NCBI GenBank assembly: GCA_014529385.2
Contig: CM043971.1
Span: 87,372,840-87,436,839 of the forward strand
Direction: 5' to 3'
Source of the DNA: Adiantum capillus-veneris
Lineage: Eukaryota > Streptophyta > Polypodiopsida > Polypodiales > Pteridaceae
DNA length: 64,000 nt
Under the pieces are notes generated by a model. It made no database searches, was not told where the DNA came from, and saw only the letters and a program-made list of their open reading frames with translations. This document shows, one piece after another, positions 37,528-49,357 of this stretch (position 1 is the first letter of the stretch; each line of letters begins with the position of its first letter). Made by a program: the position numbers and the translations under genes.

Positions 37528-39133
37528 TGCGCACAGAGCCAAGTCCTCTCAAAATTTCTAGAAACGAACAGTTTTTGCTCTAATGGAAAGACAGAGTGCC
37601 TACTAAGTCCTAGCTACCCTAACTTCCAAGGCTTCCCTGCCTAAGTGGTGGCATCGCCAAACCTCAACGTCGACACTAGGGAAGAAAGATGTGTGTGTGC
37701 ACGCCTCCATATCTAGCTCTACCATCTCCAGCTAGACTCAAAGGCCTCCATTTTGATGTAAAGATGATAAGCTACTGCTTCCCTCCTTCACAACCTCATG
37801 AGCTCCTACGTGTGACATTGCTGTGCAGACAATGAGCAAGCCTGGGGCTTTTGTTGTGAGAGAAAGAGAAAGAGATGGCTCCTATACCCTTGTCGAATGC
37901 CTCTCCACAAAACAAAAACATCGAGGTAGGGCGCGTTGTAGCCCTACAATTTGCAAGGCCCCACTTGAAGCAGATAAGGCGGATTCTCTTGCCATCCGCC
38001 ACCAAAGCTCGCGTGCACGATGCTGCAACACCAAAACACTCTCATCCCCCTCTTCTTCTTCTGCGTTCTCTGTGTTTGCTCTTCCATCGCTGAAGTAACT
38101 CAGACGAGTCAAGACCCACACTCCCCCTTAGCCTTTGCTAGTGGCGTTTCCGCAGAAGATCAGGCCCTTCATTCATACAGCTCCCACCCACGATCCTCTG
38201 TATCTAGATCTCGTACGCTACTCTCCAAAGAGTCAGCTGATCACATTTGGAGCTCGGATGAGCGCTCAGTGGGCTGCTTACAAGCGCTGATGCATCCAAC
38301 ACTGCTGACAAAGAGGCCTTGCTAGCCTTAAGGCAGGCATCTCTCATGACCCACATAAGACATTGAGCTTCTGGAGCACATCAGGTTCTGCTTTTCCTTC
38401 CAACGGAAGCTGGGCAGGTGTAAGGTGTGACTCAGGTGGCAGAGTAGTCTCCCTTGACCTCCATGCCCGAAACTTGACAGGTTCTATTACTCCTTTCCTT
38501 GCAAATCTCACCATGCTGACGAATCTCAACCTCTCCATCAACAGCCTAACCGGTCGGATTCCACCGCAATTTGGCCTCCTTGGCTTCCTCACATATTTGG
38601 ATTTCAAGGAGAACAGCCTCACGGGTCCCATCCCGGCGGAACTCGGCAATTGTACATCTCTTCTATGGCTGGATGTCAGCCATAACCTGCTGAATGGGAC
38701 GATACCGACCTCTCTCGGGCAACTTTCCGATCTCTTCATGCTTCAGCTGCACGACCTACCTAGCTTGACAGGTTCCATACCATCACAATTGGGTAACCTG
38801 ACCAACCTTACCTACCTTTATCTTGGCAGTAACAACTTGATAGGCAGTATTCCCCCGCATCTCGGGAATCTCCACAAGCTCAAGGAGCTCTATCTCATAA
38901 TCAATAAACTTAATGGTACGATCCCTGCAGAGCTTGGCCGGCTTGAAAATCTAGAATACCTGGCTTTGTTTGGTACCAACAAGTTTGAGGGTAGCATCCC
39001 CCCTCATCTCGGAAACCTTACCAGTTTGAAGTATTTTTGGTGTGCCTCCATTAATCTTGAAGGCACCATACCAGCAGAGCTCGGCAACCTTCGTAACCTG
39101 ATCGAGCTTGATCTGTCAGATAATCATGCCATC

Positions 39134-39161
39134 TCTGGAGCCATCCCTCTGGAGCCATCCC
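39134..39161 (+). repeat. 14-bp tandem duplication breaking the LRR frame
   Basis: TCTGGAGCCATCCC occurs twice in a row. A single copy would keep the LRR frame; two copies shift it and cause a stop at 39179-39181. Confidence 0.92.
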
Positions 39162-40426
39162 TCCTGAGCTCGGTCAGCTGAATCATCTGCAAGCGTTAGA
39201 GTTATTTCAGATGAATCTCTCCGGCAGTATACCGAAAGAGTTGGGAAATCTATCAAACCTTCAGCGTCTGTATGCTTTCAACAACAAGCTGTCTGGAGCA
39301 ATGCCGCCAGAGTTGGGTCAGCTGAAAAGATTGATCAATTTTGAATTCTATATAAATCATCTCTCTGGGCCTTTGCCAGTTGAGTTCGCCAAGCTTCAGA
39401 ATCTGGAAAGGCTCATTCTCTTTTCCAACAGTCTGAATGACAGCATTCCTCCACAGCTTGGAGATATGAAGGCCTTGCAGTTACTCTACCTTGGGGACAA
39501 TGTCTTCACAGGCAACTTACCTGAGAAGTTAGGAAATCTGGAAAATCTTCTTTACTTTGGAGTGAGTCCGAACCTGCTCACTGGACCCATCCCAAGGACT
39601 GTAGGAAAGCTCAAGGATTTAATTTACATTGATCTTTCCAAGAACAAGTTTTCGGGCACTCTACCTAAGGAGTTTGCGGATTGTACAAAGTTGCGGTGGC
39701 TCAGAGTTTCTAATAACTTTTTGAGTGGTGAGATTCCTATAATGTATACCTCAAAATTGCAAGAACTTCACACTCTCATGCTTGCAAATAATCGTTTTAT
39801 TGGGAGCCTTCCTGCCAACTTTGTGAACTCTAGCAGTTTGGTGGTTTTGGATTTTCAGCGGAATCAGTTTAGTGGGCAGCTGCCGGGTTCCTGGGCTCGC
39901 TTGAAAATTTGAGAGTTCTGAGTGTGGGGTATAACCATCTTGAGGGTTCCATACCCGATTGGCTGTGGAGTCTTAACCAATTACAACTATTTAACTTAGC
40001 AAATAACAACTTCTCAGGTACAATATCTAGCCAGATAAGCAAAGCAGAGGGGCTGAAGTATAATGACAGTGTTGTAGAGGAGAAACAGATGTGGTATCGG
40101 GATGATGTTGTGGTGGACTTGAAGGGCTCTGTGGTATACTTCAAGAACGTGCTTTCAGTTGTCATTTGGCTGGATTTGTCAGGAAATGCGCTAACTGGGA
40201 TTATACCTGATGAGATTGGGGTATTAAGTGGCTTGGTTTGCCTCAATCTCTCACAATGCTCTCACAGGGTCCATTCCTCATTCTTTGGCCAATGTACCTA
40301 TATTGGTGGTATTGGATCTCTCCAACAATTCACTCAGTGGTGAAATACCCCCTCAGCTCACAAAGTTAACAGCTTTGGACTTATTGAATTTGTCAGATAA
40401 CCACTTTTCTGAGAGGATTCCAGAAG

Positions 40427-40657
40427 GTGGTTGTTTCAAATTTGCTGCATCAAGGTCTTTCATAGTTCATTATTGCATTGCTTTATATATCTCTCTCACA
40501 CACACAAAAACACACACACACACACACACACACACGCATGATACCTAGATGCATTGTGTGCCTAGGATTCATTCAGGCAATTTCTATTCTGTAGACTTTT
40601 GTATTGTATGAATAGGCAATTTCTATTCTGATTGTATAATGGATAATTCTTCGACAG
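40427..40657 (+). other. Intron 1 of the receptor kinase
   Basis: GT at 40427 and AG at 40656-40657. Splicing joins IPEG to NLVDLFSNKSYLGNPDLCG, the normal juxtamembrane sequence. It contains a CA microsatellite at 40497-40534. Confidence 0.75.
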
Positions 40658-41465
40658 GGAACCTAGTTGATTTATTTTCAAATAAGTCGTACTTGGGAAA
40701 TCCAGATCTTTGTGGTTATCCGCCCACTGTCAACTATGCAGAAGGAAGTATTCGTAGCTCAACGTCAAAATGGAAAATTATAGGTAGTTGCGTATGCGGG
40801 ATTGTGGCTACTTCATGTGTGATTGCTCTAGCATGGTACTTGGTTCTAAAAAAGAGAACAACAGGCAAGCCAGATGCATCTATCCAGATTTTGACAAGAG
40901 AGTCAGTTTATCTGCCAAAGAGCTTCTGGGTGCAACGAATAATCTCAGTGATGCTAATATTATTGGCAGAGGTGGCTCTTGCACTGTATACAGAAGCATT
41001 TTAAGTAACAACTTGGCAGTTGCTGTGAAGAAGCTGGATAACCACAACCACAAAGAAGGCCAAAGTAGATTTGTCTCAGAATTCACTGTCTTAAGCCGAA
41101 TACGCCATAGAAATCTGGTGAGAATCCTTGGCACTCTTTCCACGGCGCATATCAATGCTTGATACTACAGTATATTCCCAATGGAGATCTGGATACACAT
41201 CTACACAAGGATGGATGTGTGTTGAGTTGGGATCATGGTCTCCAAGTGGCCATTGGAGTTGCACAGGGGTTGGCGTATCTGCACTGCAATACTGGAGTTG
41301 GCCAAGTACTTCACTGTGATCTGAAGCCAAGCAATATACTTCTTGATGAGGATTACGAGCCTCACATAAGCGACTTTGGTATAGCCAGACTGATCTGTGC
41401 AGGGAAGGTCGATGGCGAGAGTGCGACGGAAGCTTTTTGTGGCTCATTTGGATATGTAGCACCAG

Positions 41466-41728
41466 GTAATAATAGATACACTGTTTGTGTGGAATGAAAA
41501 CACACACATATATATGTAAACGTAAGTAGGCCTATGTAGGCACATATTATATGCATGCAACTGCACAAGCACACACAGACCAGCTTTATGCTTTTACATG
41601 AATTGTTGTATTAGGTCTCCCCAATCTCAAAAAAATAAAAAGTCTTTCACTATAGAGGTAGTGAATATATATTTTTTCAATATATAATGATTTGACACGT
41701 TGGATATTCTTTGGATTTTCTACAACAG
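41466..41728 (+). other. Intron 2 of the receptor kinase
   Basis: GTAAT at 41466, CAACAG at 41723-41728. Splicing rebuilds the Glu of the kinase APE motif (YVAPEYAYGEKIT), which confirms both borders. Confidence 0.88.
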
Positions 41729-42029
41729 AGTATGCATATGGTGAAAAAATCACTGCTAAAGGGGATGTTTACAGCTTTGGCATTGTGCTTTTGGAGATGC
41801 TCTCAAGAAAACGGCCAACTAGTGACGCATTTGCGGAGGCGACAAGCATGACCTTGTGGGTGCAAGTTGCATTTCACACCAACTGGATCGATGTGATTGA
41901 TCCAACTCTAATTACCGAGGAGTTGGCAGATGAGAAGTTAAAACATGAGATATACAGTGTGTTGGTCATTGCAATGTCTTGTGCAAAGACGGCTCCTGAA
42001 GATCGTCCGTCAATGATAGATGTTCTTAA

Positions 42030-43341
42030 CACTAGGTTGGTATTCTAATAGGACATAAAAGTGTCCTTTCAGGGTTTTGAAAAAAACCTCCAAAACCATA
42101 GTTGATCCACTCATTTTGTAAAATCCTTTCATGAGGTTATAGTTCAAGGCCTACTACACATGGAAAAAATAAGAAACTTGTAAAATTTCTCATCTTTTGG
42201 TCACACCAAACCTCCAAATTTGATGGACCAGTGCATTTTCATCAAAACAATCATTTCTTACGTTTTGTTGCATAAAAATAAAATTATGGATTTTTGTAGG
42301 ACTTGAGATAAATTCCCTAGTTAACTTCAATGGGTTGTTGATCAAAACATATGATTGCTTCTCACTCACTATTTTTTGTTTTGCCAAAAGAAATAGGTAC
42401 AAAAAAGTTGAATTTTTACCATTCTGCAAACCTATCATCAAAGTTTCTATAGCCACGCTCAATACAAATAATATATGCATGTTTTCTTAGTTCCCTATTG
42501 TACTTTAGGTTCATAAGGAGCCATGGAGCATGTCAAAAGAATAATACATCTCTCACTAAGGGGAATCTTGGGGACAAAGATGAAGTGCTAAATACAGCAA
42601 ACATGAAAAAACTGGGTTCAACATTATGAGTTGTAGAATCTCATAGAAACTATTCAATATCTAGCCAAATTTGATCCTTATGACTAGATATGGTTACTAC
42701 CTACAAAATGCATGTAGTTGTCACAAGAAACTAACGATATTGAAAAAGCTATACTTGATATACTAGAATGTTTTGTTTTCTTCTATAATTGAAAAAATCA
42801 ACCATCGTTGTCTACCATGCAAAATAGGGTATTAGGTGCCCCAAAACTCGAGGAATATTAACTTTATGTTTCAATATGCGACATAGAAAATCAATACTGC
42901 ATTTGGATATCATGAAAGCCACCAAAAAAATCATAAGAGAGCTAAAATTGGCTAAAAAACAGGATTTGACAATTTTTGTATTTTGGTCATAACTTACAAC
43001 TTTAACATTTATTTCTCCCTAGAAGGATCAGGACATGTTGAGGACTACTAAAGATAGTTCGCTAGCATTATAGACCTCACAAACATGAATTCTAGAGTGG
43101 TATAGTTGCAAAAAGTTGAAAAAAGCCAAAAACAGGACCCATTTTTTCACATAGTTTAGTGTTGTGCAAGGACAATGTTAAAGATGGAATTGATATTCCA
43201 AAAAAATGTCGAGTTTTTTTCAGCTCCTGAGACAACTTTTTGGACAGATAGCACCTCAAAATCCATTTTGAAACTCTTGACATAATTCAAGGAAAATCGT
43301 CACTTAACAGAACATAAAAGTGTCCCATTACCAACCTAGTG
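42030..43341. mobile_element. Non-autonomous inverted-repeat element with TTAA target duplication
   Basis: 1312 bp without coding capacity. Both ends are CACTAGGTTGGTA, inverted. A second motif, GGACAYTTTTATGTYC, lies a few bases inside each end. TTAA flanks it on both sides (42026-42029, 43342-43345). Removing the element plus one TTAA restores the last exon of the receptor kinase. TTAA duplications are typical of piggyBac and Kolobok, while the CACTAG terminus recalls CACTA elements, which make 3-bp duplications; the superfamily is unresolved. Confidence 0.8.
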
Positions 43342-43416
43342 TTAAAACATTGTTGCATGTGGGACAAGTCTAGCATGAAGAAGTGAATCACAAGAATAAT
43401 ATTTACAAATAAGCAA

Positions 43417-43629
43417 ATGAAGCAGTTTGAGCCGAAAGGTCACAAATTGCAGTTGTATAAATCAAACACGCGACATAATTGATCGCCTATCTTTATGCTC
43501 TGTTGAAATATTCACATATAGGTTATTGATTATTAATAATATTATTTACATATAAGCAAATGAAGCAGCGTGAGCCGAACGATCACGAAGTGCAATTGTA
43601 TAAATCAAACTCAAAGAAATGAAGCGACA
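43417..43629. repeat. Two copies of an 80-bp repeat
   Basis: 43417-43490 and 43548-43629 share AAGCAAATGAAGCAG, GAGCCGAA, GATCAC/GGTCAC and TTGTATAAATCAAAC. A third, shorter copy is at 54245-54312. Their nature is unknown. Confidence 0.65.
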
Positions 43630-43631
43630 CC

Positions 43632-44366
43632 TATTTGTAATGATACAGACATCCAATGTTGTCAGTATGTGTTCCCATTCTAGAGGTTCCAAAGCATCTT
43701 CATAAAAAGGTTCAGAAATATACTCTTTATTTTCAATCGCTCTTTTTAAGACGCATTCCTCTCTTTTTAAGCTCTCACAATGTGAAGCTTCGCACATCTA
43801 TAGCTCTTTTGTTGCTCTAACCATGCTTAGAGTTTCGATCCTGCGATTGTAGTTGAATCAAACTCTTCCACTGGTGTCTGGTTCACATCCTTGTAACTAC
43901 GGTCTTTCAGGTTATTTTGGTTGTTGTCTCGCCATGTCTGAGGTATATGTGATTGTAACCCCAATCCTGGACTATCTTCAATTGTCACATGAATGGTCTT
44001 CCCAAGATGATCTCGTAATTGTTCTTTTTGTCGAAATCGATTATTGCAAATGTATGCTCATACTCGATTTCGCATGAAGTGACAATTATTTTTTCTAAAA
44101 GTCTTAGAGGCTTCTCCATAAACCCATCTGCCAATTGCAATTTTATTCTGGTAGCTCTTAAAGTTGGTTTTTTTTATTTTTTCCAGATTTCCTTGGTGGC
44201 GATAGCAACTTCCGTTCCACTGGCAAGAATAGCTTTGGAAACTATTTCTTGGAATTCTATTGGCAGCGTGGTGTTTCTATCTTCTCCCTCACAATACTCT
44301 CCAACTTTGTTTAATGGTACCGGCTTAGTGTTTAGTTGAGGTCTGTCCAATTCTCCTATCCATCTT
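43632..44366 (-). pseudogene. Gypsy gag-protease relic, C-terminal half
   Basis: Minus-strand protease relic related to Gypsy A/B but a different subfamily. VPLNKVGEYCEGEDRNTTLP matches the segment before the A protease. The active site reads ILASGTEVAIATK, so the catalytic Asp is Ala. EIILGRPFM (about 44010) is the conserved second motif and is followed by a stop. It is interrupted at 44366 by the large inverted-repeat element and continues at 53957. Confidence 0.7.
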
Positions 44367-44418
44367 ATTAGGAAAATATGAACCCTCTAGGGGCCCTTTG
44401 GGATTAAGGTTAATTAGA
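44367..44418 (+). repeat. Left terminal inverted repeat
   Basis: Pairs with 53889-53956. The right copy has about 16 extra bases in the middle. Confidence 0.75.
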
Positions 44419-44514
44419 GGCCAGCCAATGAGAAGAGGGTGGTGGACACACTCTATGCCCTCAAAAATGTAGGGGGACAAAGTAGTCTTACACTTCTTAA
44501 ATGAGCTCTTACCT

Positions 44515-44566
44515 AGTGAGAAGGTGGGGTGGGGGGGTGCGGGGTAAGGGGGGGGGTGCGAGGGCC
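44515..44566 (+). repeat. G-rich tract
   Basis: Several runs of four to nine G within 50 bp (for example at 44526-44534 and 44548-44556), able in principle to form a G-quadruplex. It lies 150 bp inside the left end of the element. Confidence 0.6.
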
Positions 44567-44976
44567 ATATGGAACCTCCAACTTCCCTCCTTTTTGATCC
44601 GGTTATGAAAAAATCCCAAAAACTTGAAATTTTTCAAAATTTTCAAAACTCAAATTTCATCTTCTTAAAACCCCCCTAAAACTATTTTATGGTCAAAAAA
44701 GCATTTTTTGACATCAAAAAGTCAAAACGTGCACCCAAAAATCCTAAAATTCAAATTTTTAAAAAAACTTTCGAAAAAACTTTTCTTGCTATCCAGAGCT
44801 CCCCCAAAGGTAGTTCTTAGGCAAAAAGTGATTTTCTCTCTCTAGAACCTTCTTTTTCCAACCCCTCCTTGGTTGCAACCATCACACTCATCCTCTACTC
44901 CAACACTCTCTCTCTCTCTCTACACCATCTTCATTGCTGCAGCAAGGAAGCTCCTCTCTCCTCCTCTACCACCTTC

Positions 44977-45075
44977 CATTGCCACACCAAGCAAAGGTTA
45001 TCCACCTTCTCCTCCCATTGCCACACCAAGCAAAGGTTATCCACCTTCTCCTCCCATTGCCACAAGGGTTATCCA
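44977..45075 (+). repeat. 39-bp tandem repeat, 2.5 units
   Basis: Units start at 44977, 45016 and 45055 with CATTGCCACA. It lies in the pyrimidine-rich leader of the first plus-strand gene; 39 bp is 13 codons, so a frame through it stays open. Confidence 0.92.
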
Positions 45076-45159
45076 CCTTCTCATATCACTTTATCCTCTG
45101 TACATTGTAGCAACAAGCAAGGTCCTTCTCTTCCTCCTAGTTTTCTTTGCTCAACCATG

Positions 45160-46477
45160 GCCAACTCTACTTCGCAAAGGCGGCCAAAGGATGAGGTCAC
45201 AGCACTTATATGCCACAACACTAGAGGTGTAGATGATAAGTGGGTGCCACAAGAGTTCACCAAAGGTGCTTGGGTATACATGCAACCATCTGCTATTGGC
45301 CCTCATCATGTGCGAAATCGTGCAAACTTGGATCTTCATTGGAAAGGAAAGCTCCTTGGCTTCAAGAACCGCAAAGACAAGGGGACCGTAGCCATTGTGC
45401 AACATGTTTTCTCAATGTCAACCATGCATTTGCAACGACCACCTCGATTTTCAACATTGTAAGTACATGTTTTGAGAATACAAAGCTAGGTGTGAAATCA
45501 CAGTGTAATGTTATTATGGATTCATACTTAAGATTTGTCATGCATTTATAGTCATATTTCCATCCACGTTGGTGGAGGAGCAGCCACTACATAGTCTCTC
45601 CGGCACATTCAATGCTATACATGCGGATATTGGAGCAATAATGTTCCCACATCTTTGCCCAACCAAACTGGTTTAAAGAAGGATTTTCTTTTATTCTCAC
45701 TCCTATATTGTCCCTACTTCTACACAAGCGTTTGGAAGGCTTAAACCCATCAAAGTAACTTCCTTATTAAGTATGGAGTGGCCGGTGCCAGATTTGTGGT
45801 CGGTAGCATCTTTCAAGCAAAAGATGATAATAGATGTCCAAAACTCTTTGAAATACTCTAAAGCTTCTAGGTCTGTGGGCTTGAGTTGGTGTTTTCCTAT
45901 TCATTGTTTTGTGCACATTTTTAAAGAGTTTGGATTTGTGGAGACTACCACAATGCTTGTATGTAAATATGCGCATTACTAGGAATTAGGAAGGCTTTTA
46001 GAAGAGGACTGGGGTTTTGTGGAGGGCATGCACAACGGGGACCGGTACCGTTGTAAGGTTGGAGCTTCAGGTATTGGAATGCGCTATTTGAAATCCCGCA
46101 CCTCCTTGTACATACGATTTCACTATGATCATTGGATGTGCAAGCTTGGAGTGTGGACTCCCTTACAGAGCGTAGACGGCGCTATTGCAAGCTTTGACAT
46201 TGCAATGAAGATGCCCAACGATGCTTTGGAACATTGGACTCTCAGTAATGTTCGAGAACATTTGGTTATTATGGGTTTTGAGGCCCTTCAACAAGCACAA
46301 TTTCGTTTACAAGGTCACAAGGTAAGAATCCTTCCACCACATTTTCAATATATCGTGGTTTGTCGATCATTGGATGCTTATTGTAATGAATGTCCGCAGA
46401 TTGAGAAGAGAATGGAAGACAAACTGAAGGTCGAGGAGGACTGGGGGATGGATGGAACTATGCTATCGATCTTATAA
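45160..46477 (+). pseudogene. Unknown gene 1 of the 9.6-kb transposon
   Basis: Not recognised. From ATG 45160 (MANSTSQRRPKDEVTALICH) the first exon runs to a GTAAGT donor at 45459. A second part, 45554-46477, is one frame interrupted by TAA near 45674 and TAG at 45980. It includes QSVDGAIASFDIAMKMPND and ends DWGMDGTMLSIL. The likely acceptor at 45551 leaves the phase off by one, so either splicing differs or a base was lost. The protein would be about 400 residues, mixed charged and aromatic, with no signal peptide or membrane segment. Being inside the inverted repeats, it is part of the transposon. Confidence 0.5.
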
Positions 46478-46635
46478 CTTTGTAACTCTTGCAATTTTCA
46501 AACTGATCCCCACTGTAATGAACATGATTTGCTTCGGCAAATCATGCCTTTGAATATAATTTTTTGCATTGGGATGAGAAATCAATTTTTTGGTGAAAGT
46601 GCCTTTTTTTTAAATGTCTTAAAAAAAGGGTCCAT

Positions 46636-46643
46636 TATAAAAG
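46636..46643 (+). promoter_or_regulatory. TATA box of unknown gene 2
   Basis: TATAAAAG, 82 bp before ATG 46725, followed by GGGGGGCC. The H3-like gene has a similar TATA and GGGCCC arrangement. Confidence 0.5.
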
Positions 46644-46724
46644 GGGGGCCACCTAACTCATTCACTATTTTCACTTTTGCAACTCTTGAGCTCCTCCACT
46701 CTCTGTCTACACCCCAGGCTAGAC

Positions 46725-48295
46725 ATGGATGCTTCCACAGCCTCTGCATCTGCAGCCACATCCACCCCTTTGTCACGCTTCATCCCTTCCTCGAGGACAC
46801 CAAATACAAAGGGAAGTTGGACCTCCACACCTTTTTTACTCGTCTCCCTGACCTTGATGCCACAGTTGCCCTTCACATGGATGCATTTGTCGAGATTTTT
46901 GCGTTCATGGAGAAGCACATCATAAAATATTATGTATCTATCCCCCCACATGTAGGGATCTGGATGCCTTGCGATCTTTTGCGCTTTATACACAAAGGTG
47001 ATCGCCCATTCTCCAAGCGGTTGCAACGATTCCAAGAAATTGCAACCGATGTAGGTCATTACTTGGACAAGCAAGCCCCAGGGGTGTCAGCGCTCAAAAA
47101 GCGCAAGTTGGGGGTGGAGTACCTTTCTCTGCTCGCAACATTTATCTTCTTGGTGAGCAAGGAACCTGATTTGGAGGAGCTTCGCTTACCACACCTTCAG
47201 GTTGGGTCCTTTATCAAGGACACCAAGGAGCAGCAGGTTATCCCCATGAACCCTGCAGTGGAAGAAAAGGCACACAGGCTCGAGTACCCTAGGGGTCTTG
47301 AGGAACTGGTTGAGAAATCCATAGTTGCGGCTGGCCCTAGTGACACTCTAGTGCCACTACCACTGATGGATGTGGCTATCCCAGAGGTAGAAATCAGCCG
47401 CTTCTCCTCAGTGTTAGTGGATGGGGAGGAGTATGTGTTCCTGCATGATATGGAGAAAGCATTTGGCCTGCGCATGGATGAATGCTTGAGCGTGCTATGA
47501 AACAACACCAAATGTCCCTTAGACAATATGCCAGATGCCCTAGAAAGCAAGCTCTTGCTAGATGGGGACTCTGTTGCTGACACTATTGCAGTTGTATGTG
47601 CGGAGGTCCTCGTAGCAGAGCAGTTGCACGTGGCTGATGAAGAATTCCAAGCCACGCAAGCCAAGGTTGAGGCTGCTAGGATGCCTATTCCATTATGCAA
47701 CCTCCCATCTGATGATCCAAAAGTCGTATCTGTGGTGCATGGGAGCATTGACTTGGATGCAAAGGGCAACAGGGAGGAGGACAACAAGGAGCAGGAGGTA
47801 AACTGTATCCTAAATTTCATGTTACTATTTTATTCTTCATTGACTTTTTTCTCAATCGGTTTATGACAGGATGTTGTGAAGGTTGATGATTTTGCTGCAA
47901 TGACGGGTGGCAAGCGGACGGGCTTTGGACCTCAAGCTTTCCTTGCGCATTACCTAGGACAACTCCCCCCTGGCGATGTGGCCATTATCCATAATGAATT
48001 TACTTCCCAAGCCCATTTTATGACTTGGTCATTAAAAGCTTTGAGCAAGTTTTTGTGTTTGAGCACGATTGCTCAAACTGCGCATCAAGTGTTCCTAGTG
48101 CGTAGATCCCTCGTATGCACAACGTTTGGCACTGTCTTTCGTGGTAAAGTGCTTGCCCAGATAGGGATACATGCTTTCATTGGCTCAACTGACCCAAAGT
48201 TCATAGTGCACTCCCTCTTGACTGGGGAGTTATCTTACGCGCAAAATAGGCGCCAAGAAATGGTCAAAAAAATTATGAACTCCTCAGATACATGA
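46725..48295 (+). pseudogene. Unknown gene 2 of the 9.6-kb transposon
   Basis: Not recognised. It starts MDASTASASAATSTPLSRF at 46725, shifts frame near 46800-46860, and then stays in one frame to 47797 apart from a TGA at 47498-47500 (a CGA to TGA change would explain it). An intron 47798-47869 (GTAAAC ... GACAG) keeps the frame, and the last exon ends at 48295. The protein is about 490 residues, mostly alpha-helical in look, with LDLHTFFTRLPDLDATVALH early, an Ala/Glu-rich helix around 47600, and FVRRS/TVFRGKVLAQIG-like basic segments late. No motif is known to me. It converges with the H3-like gene. Confidence 0.55.
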
Positions 48296-48496
48296 TGTAA
48301 AATCACCGTTTTGGAAGTAATAAAAAATATTTGAAATTGTCTCTCTATCTTGCAAATTCTTTTGAATGTGATTTGTCAATCTTGAAAATTGTTTCAATTG
48401 GTGATATGAAAATTGTTTTGATAAGTGACTTTGTAATTTCAAGTTCTATATGTAGTTTCATCCAATTTTAGTAAATTTAGGTATTTTATGTTCCCT

Positions 48497-48637
48497 AGGG
48501 GGTAGATAAGCCTACCAAGGGCCAAAAAAAGCCTGGCCACAAGGGCGCGCAAATGGCCCATCCATCAGTTTTGGATGGGGCATTTGCGCGCCCTTGTGGC
48601 CAGGCTTTTTTTTGCCCTTTTTAAGCTTATCACCCCC
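48497..48637. repeat. Large palindrome 1
   Basis: Arms GCCTGGCCACAAGGGCGCGC and its reverse are perfect over 25 bp (48531-48555, 48581-48605) around a 25-bp centre, and weaker pairing extends to GGTAGATAAGCC at the outside. Outer flanks (TTTTAGTAAATTT type) are also inverted, so the symmetric unit may reach 48463-48672. Confidence 0.92.
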
Positions 48638-49031
48638 TACGATACTTATAAAGCACAAATTTATTAAAATGAATTGGTTTTGCATCATTAATTTAGATGC
48701 ACCCTTTCTATGGCAATTCCAACATATATTCACACTCAAGGACACTAGAAAAGGTGAAATCGATTATGAAATGAAGTTTCCAGCACACTATCACCTGCTT
48801 TAGCTCTACCTAGTACACCCCTGCACCAAAAAGTCCAATTACATTGGACATTTGAAAAATCCAAATTAATGTTGCATAGACACTTGGTTTCACAATATGT
48901 AATTTTTTTTTATATCCTATAGGGAATTCAAAGCTTGAAATGGCCAAAAAAGGGTGTCCACAAGGATCCATGTAAAATAATGTTGCAAAACCAATAGGTT
49001 TTAGTAAAGTTGTGCTTTTTAAGTACCCTTC

Positions 49032-49171
49032 AGGGTAGATAAGCCTACAAGGGGCAAAAAAAAGCCTGGCCACAAGGGCGCGCAAATGGCCCATCCAAAA
49101 CTGATGGATGGGCCATTTGCGCGCCCTTGTGGCCAGGCTTTTTATTGCCCCTTATAGGCTTATCTACCCCC
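49032..49171. repeat. Large palindrome 2
   Basis: Near-identical to palindrome 1, centre 533 bp away, with arms perfect over at least 33 bp (from 49064 and to 49138). The central spacer is the reverse complement of that in palindrome 1 (AAAACTGATGG against CCATCAGTTTT), so the two units face each other. Confidence 0.92.
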
Positions 49172-49357
49172 AAGGGTGCTTAAAAAGCACAAATTTACTG
49201 AAATTGACTGAAATTACATACAAAACTTGAAATTACAAAGTCATTTCATTACAAAGATAGTAAACACAGTAGACACAACTGTTGATCATATTGTCATTGG
49301 AAAGTTCAATCATTATAAAGATAAGGGTGTGTAATACAAAAAGAGGGGTAACTTCGG

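Larger units (their letters stand above)
38020..43373 (+). pseudogene. LRR receptor-like kinase pseudogene, LRR-XII/FLS2-like kinase
   Basis: A plasma-membrane receptor kinase in origin. Signal peptide at 38020 (LIPLFFFCVLCVCSS), an LRR cap (EALLALRQ ... GVRCDS), about 26 leucine-rich repeats (38450-40430), an island before the last four repeats, a membrane helix (40790-40850), and a kinase domain with GRGGSCTVY, VAVKKL, HCDLKPSN (no Arg before Asp, a non-RD kinase), DFG and APE. Non-RD kinases of this type usually sense microbial patterns. Two introns keep the frame. Breaks: frameshifts near 38300, 38345, 39148, 39895, 40250, 40885 and 41145, and a 1.3-kb element in the last exon. Joining across that element restores the expected C-terminus, which ends at 43373. 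ATG 38020 is inferred. Confidence 0.85.

Noticed and set aside
42030-43341. A standard CACTA element, because the ends read CACTAG
   Set aside because: The flanking duplication fits TTAA and not a 3-bp repeat; the right flank has TTA where TAA is needed.
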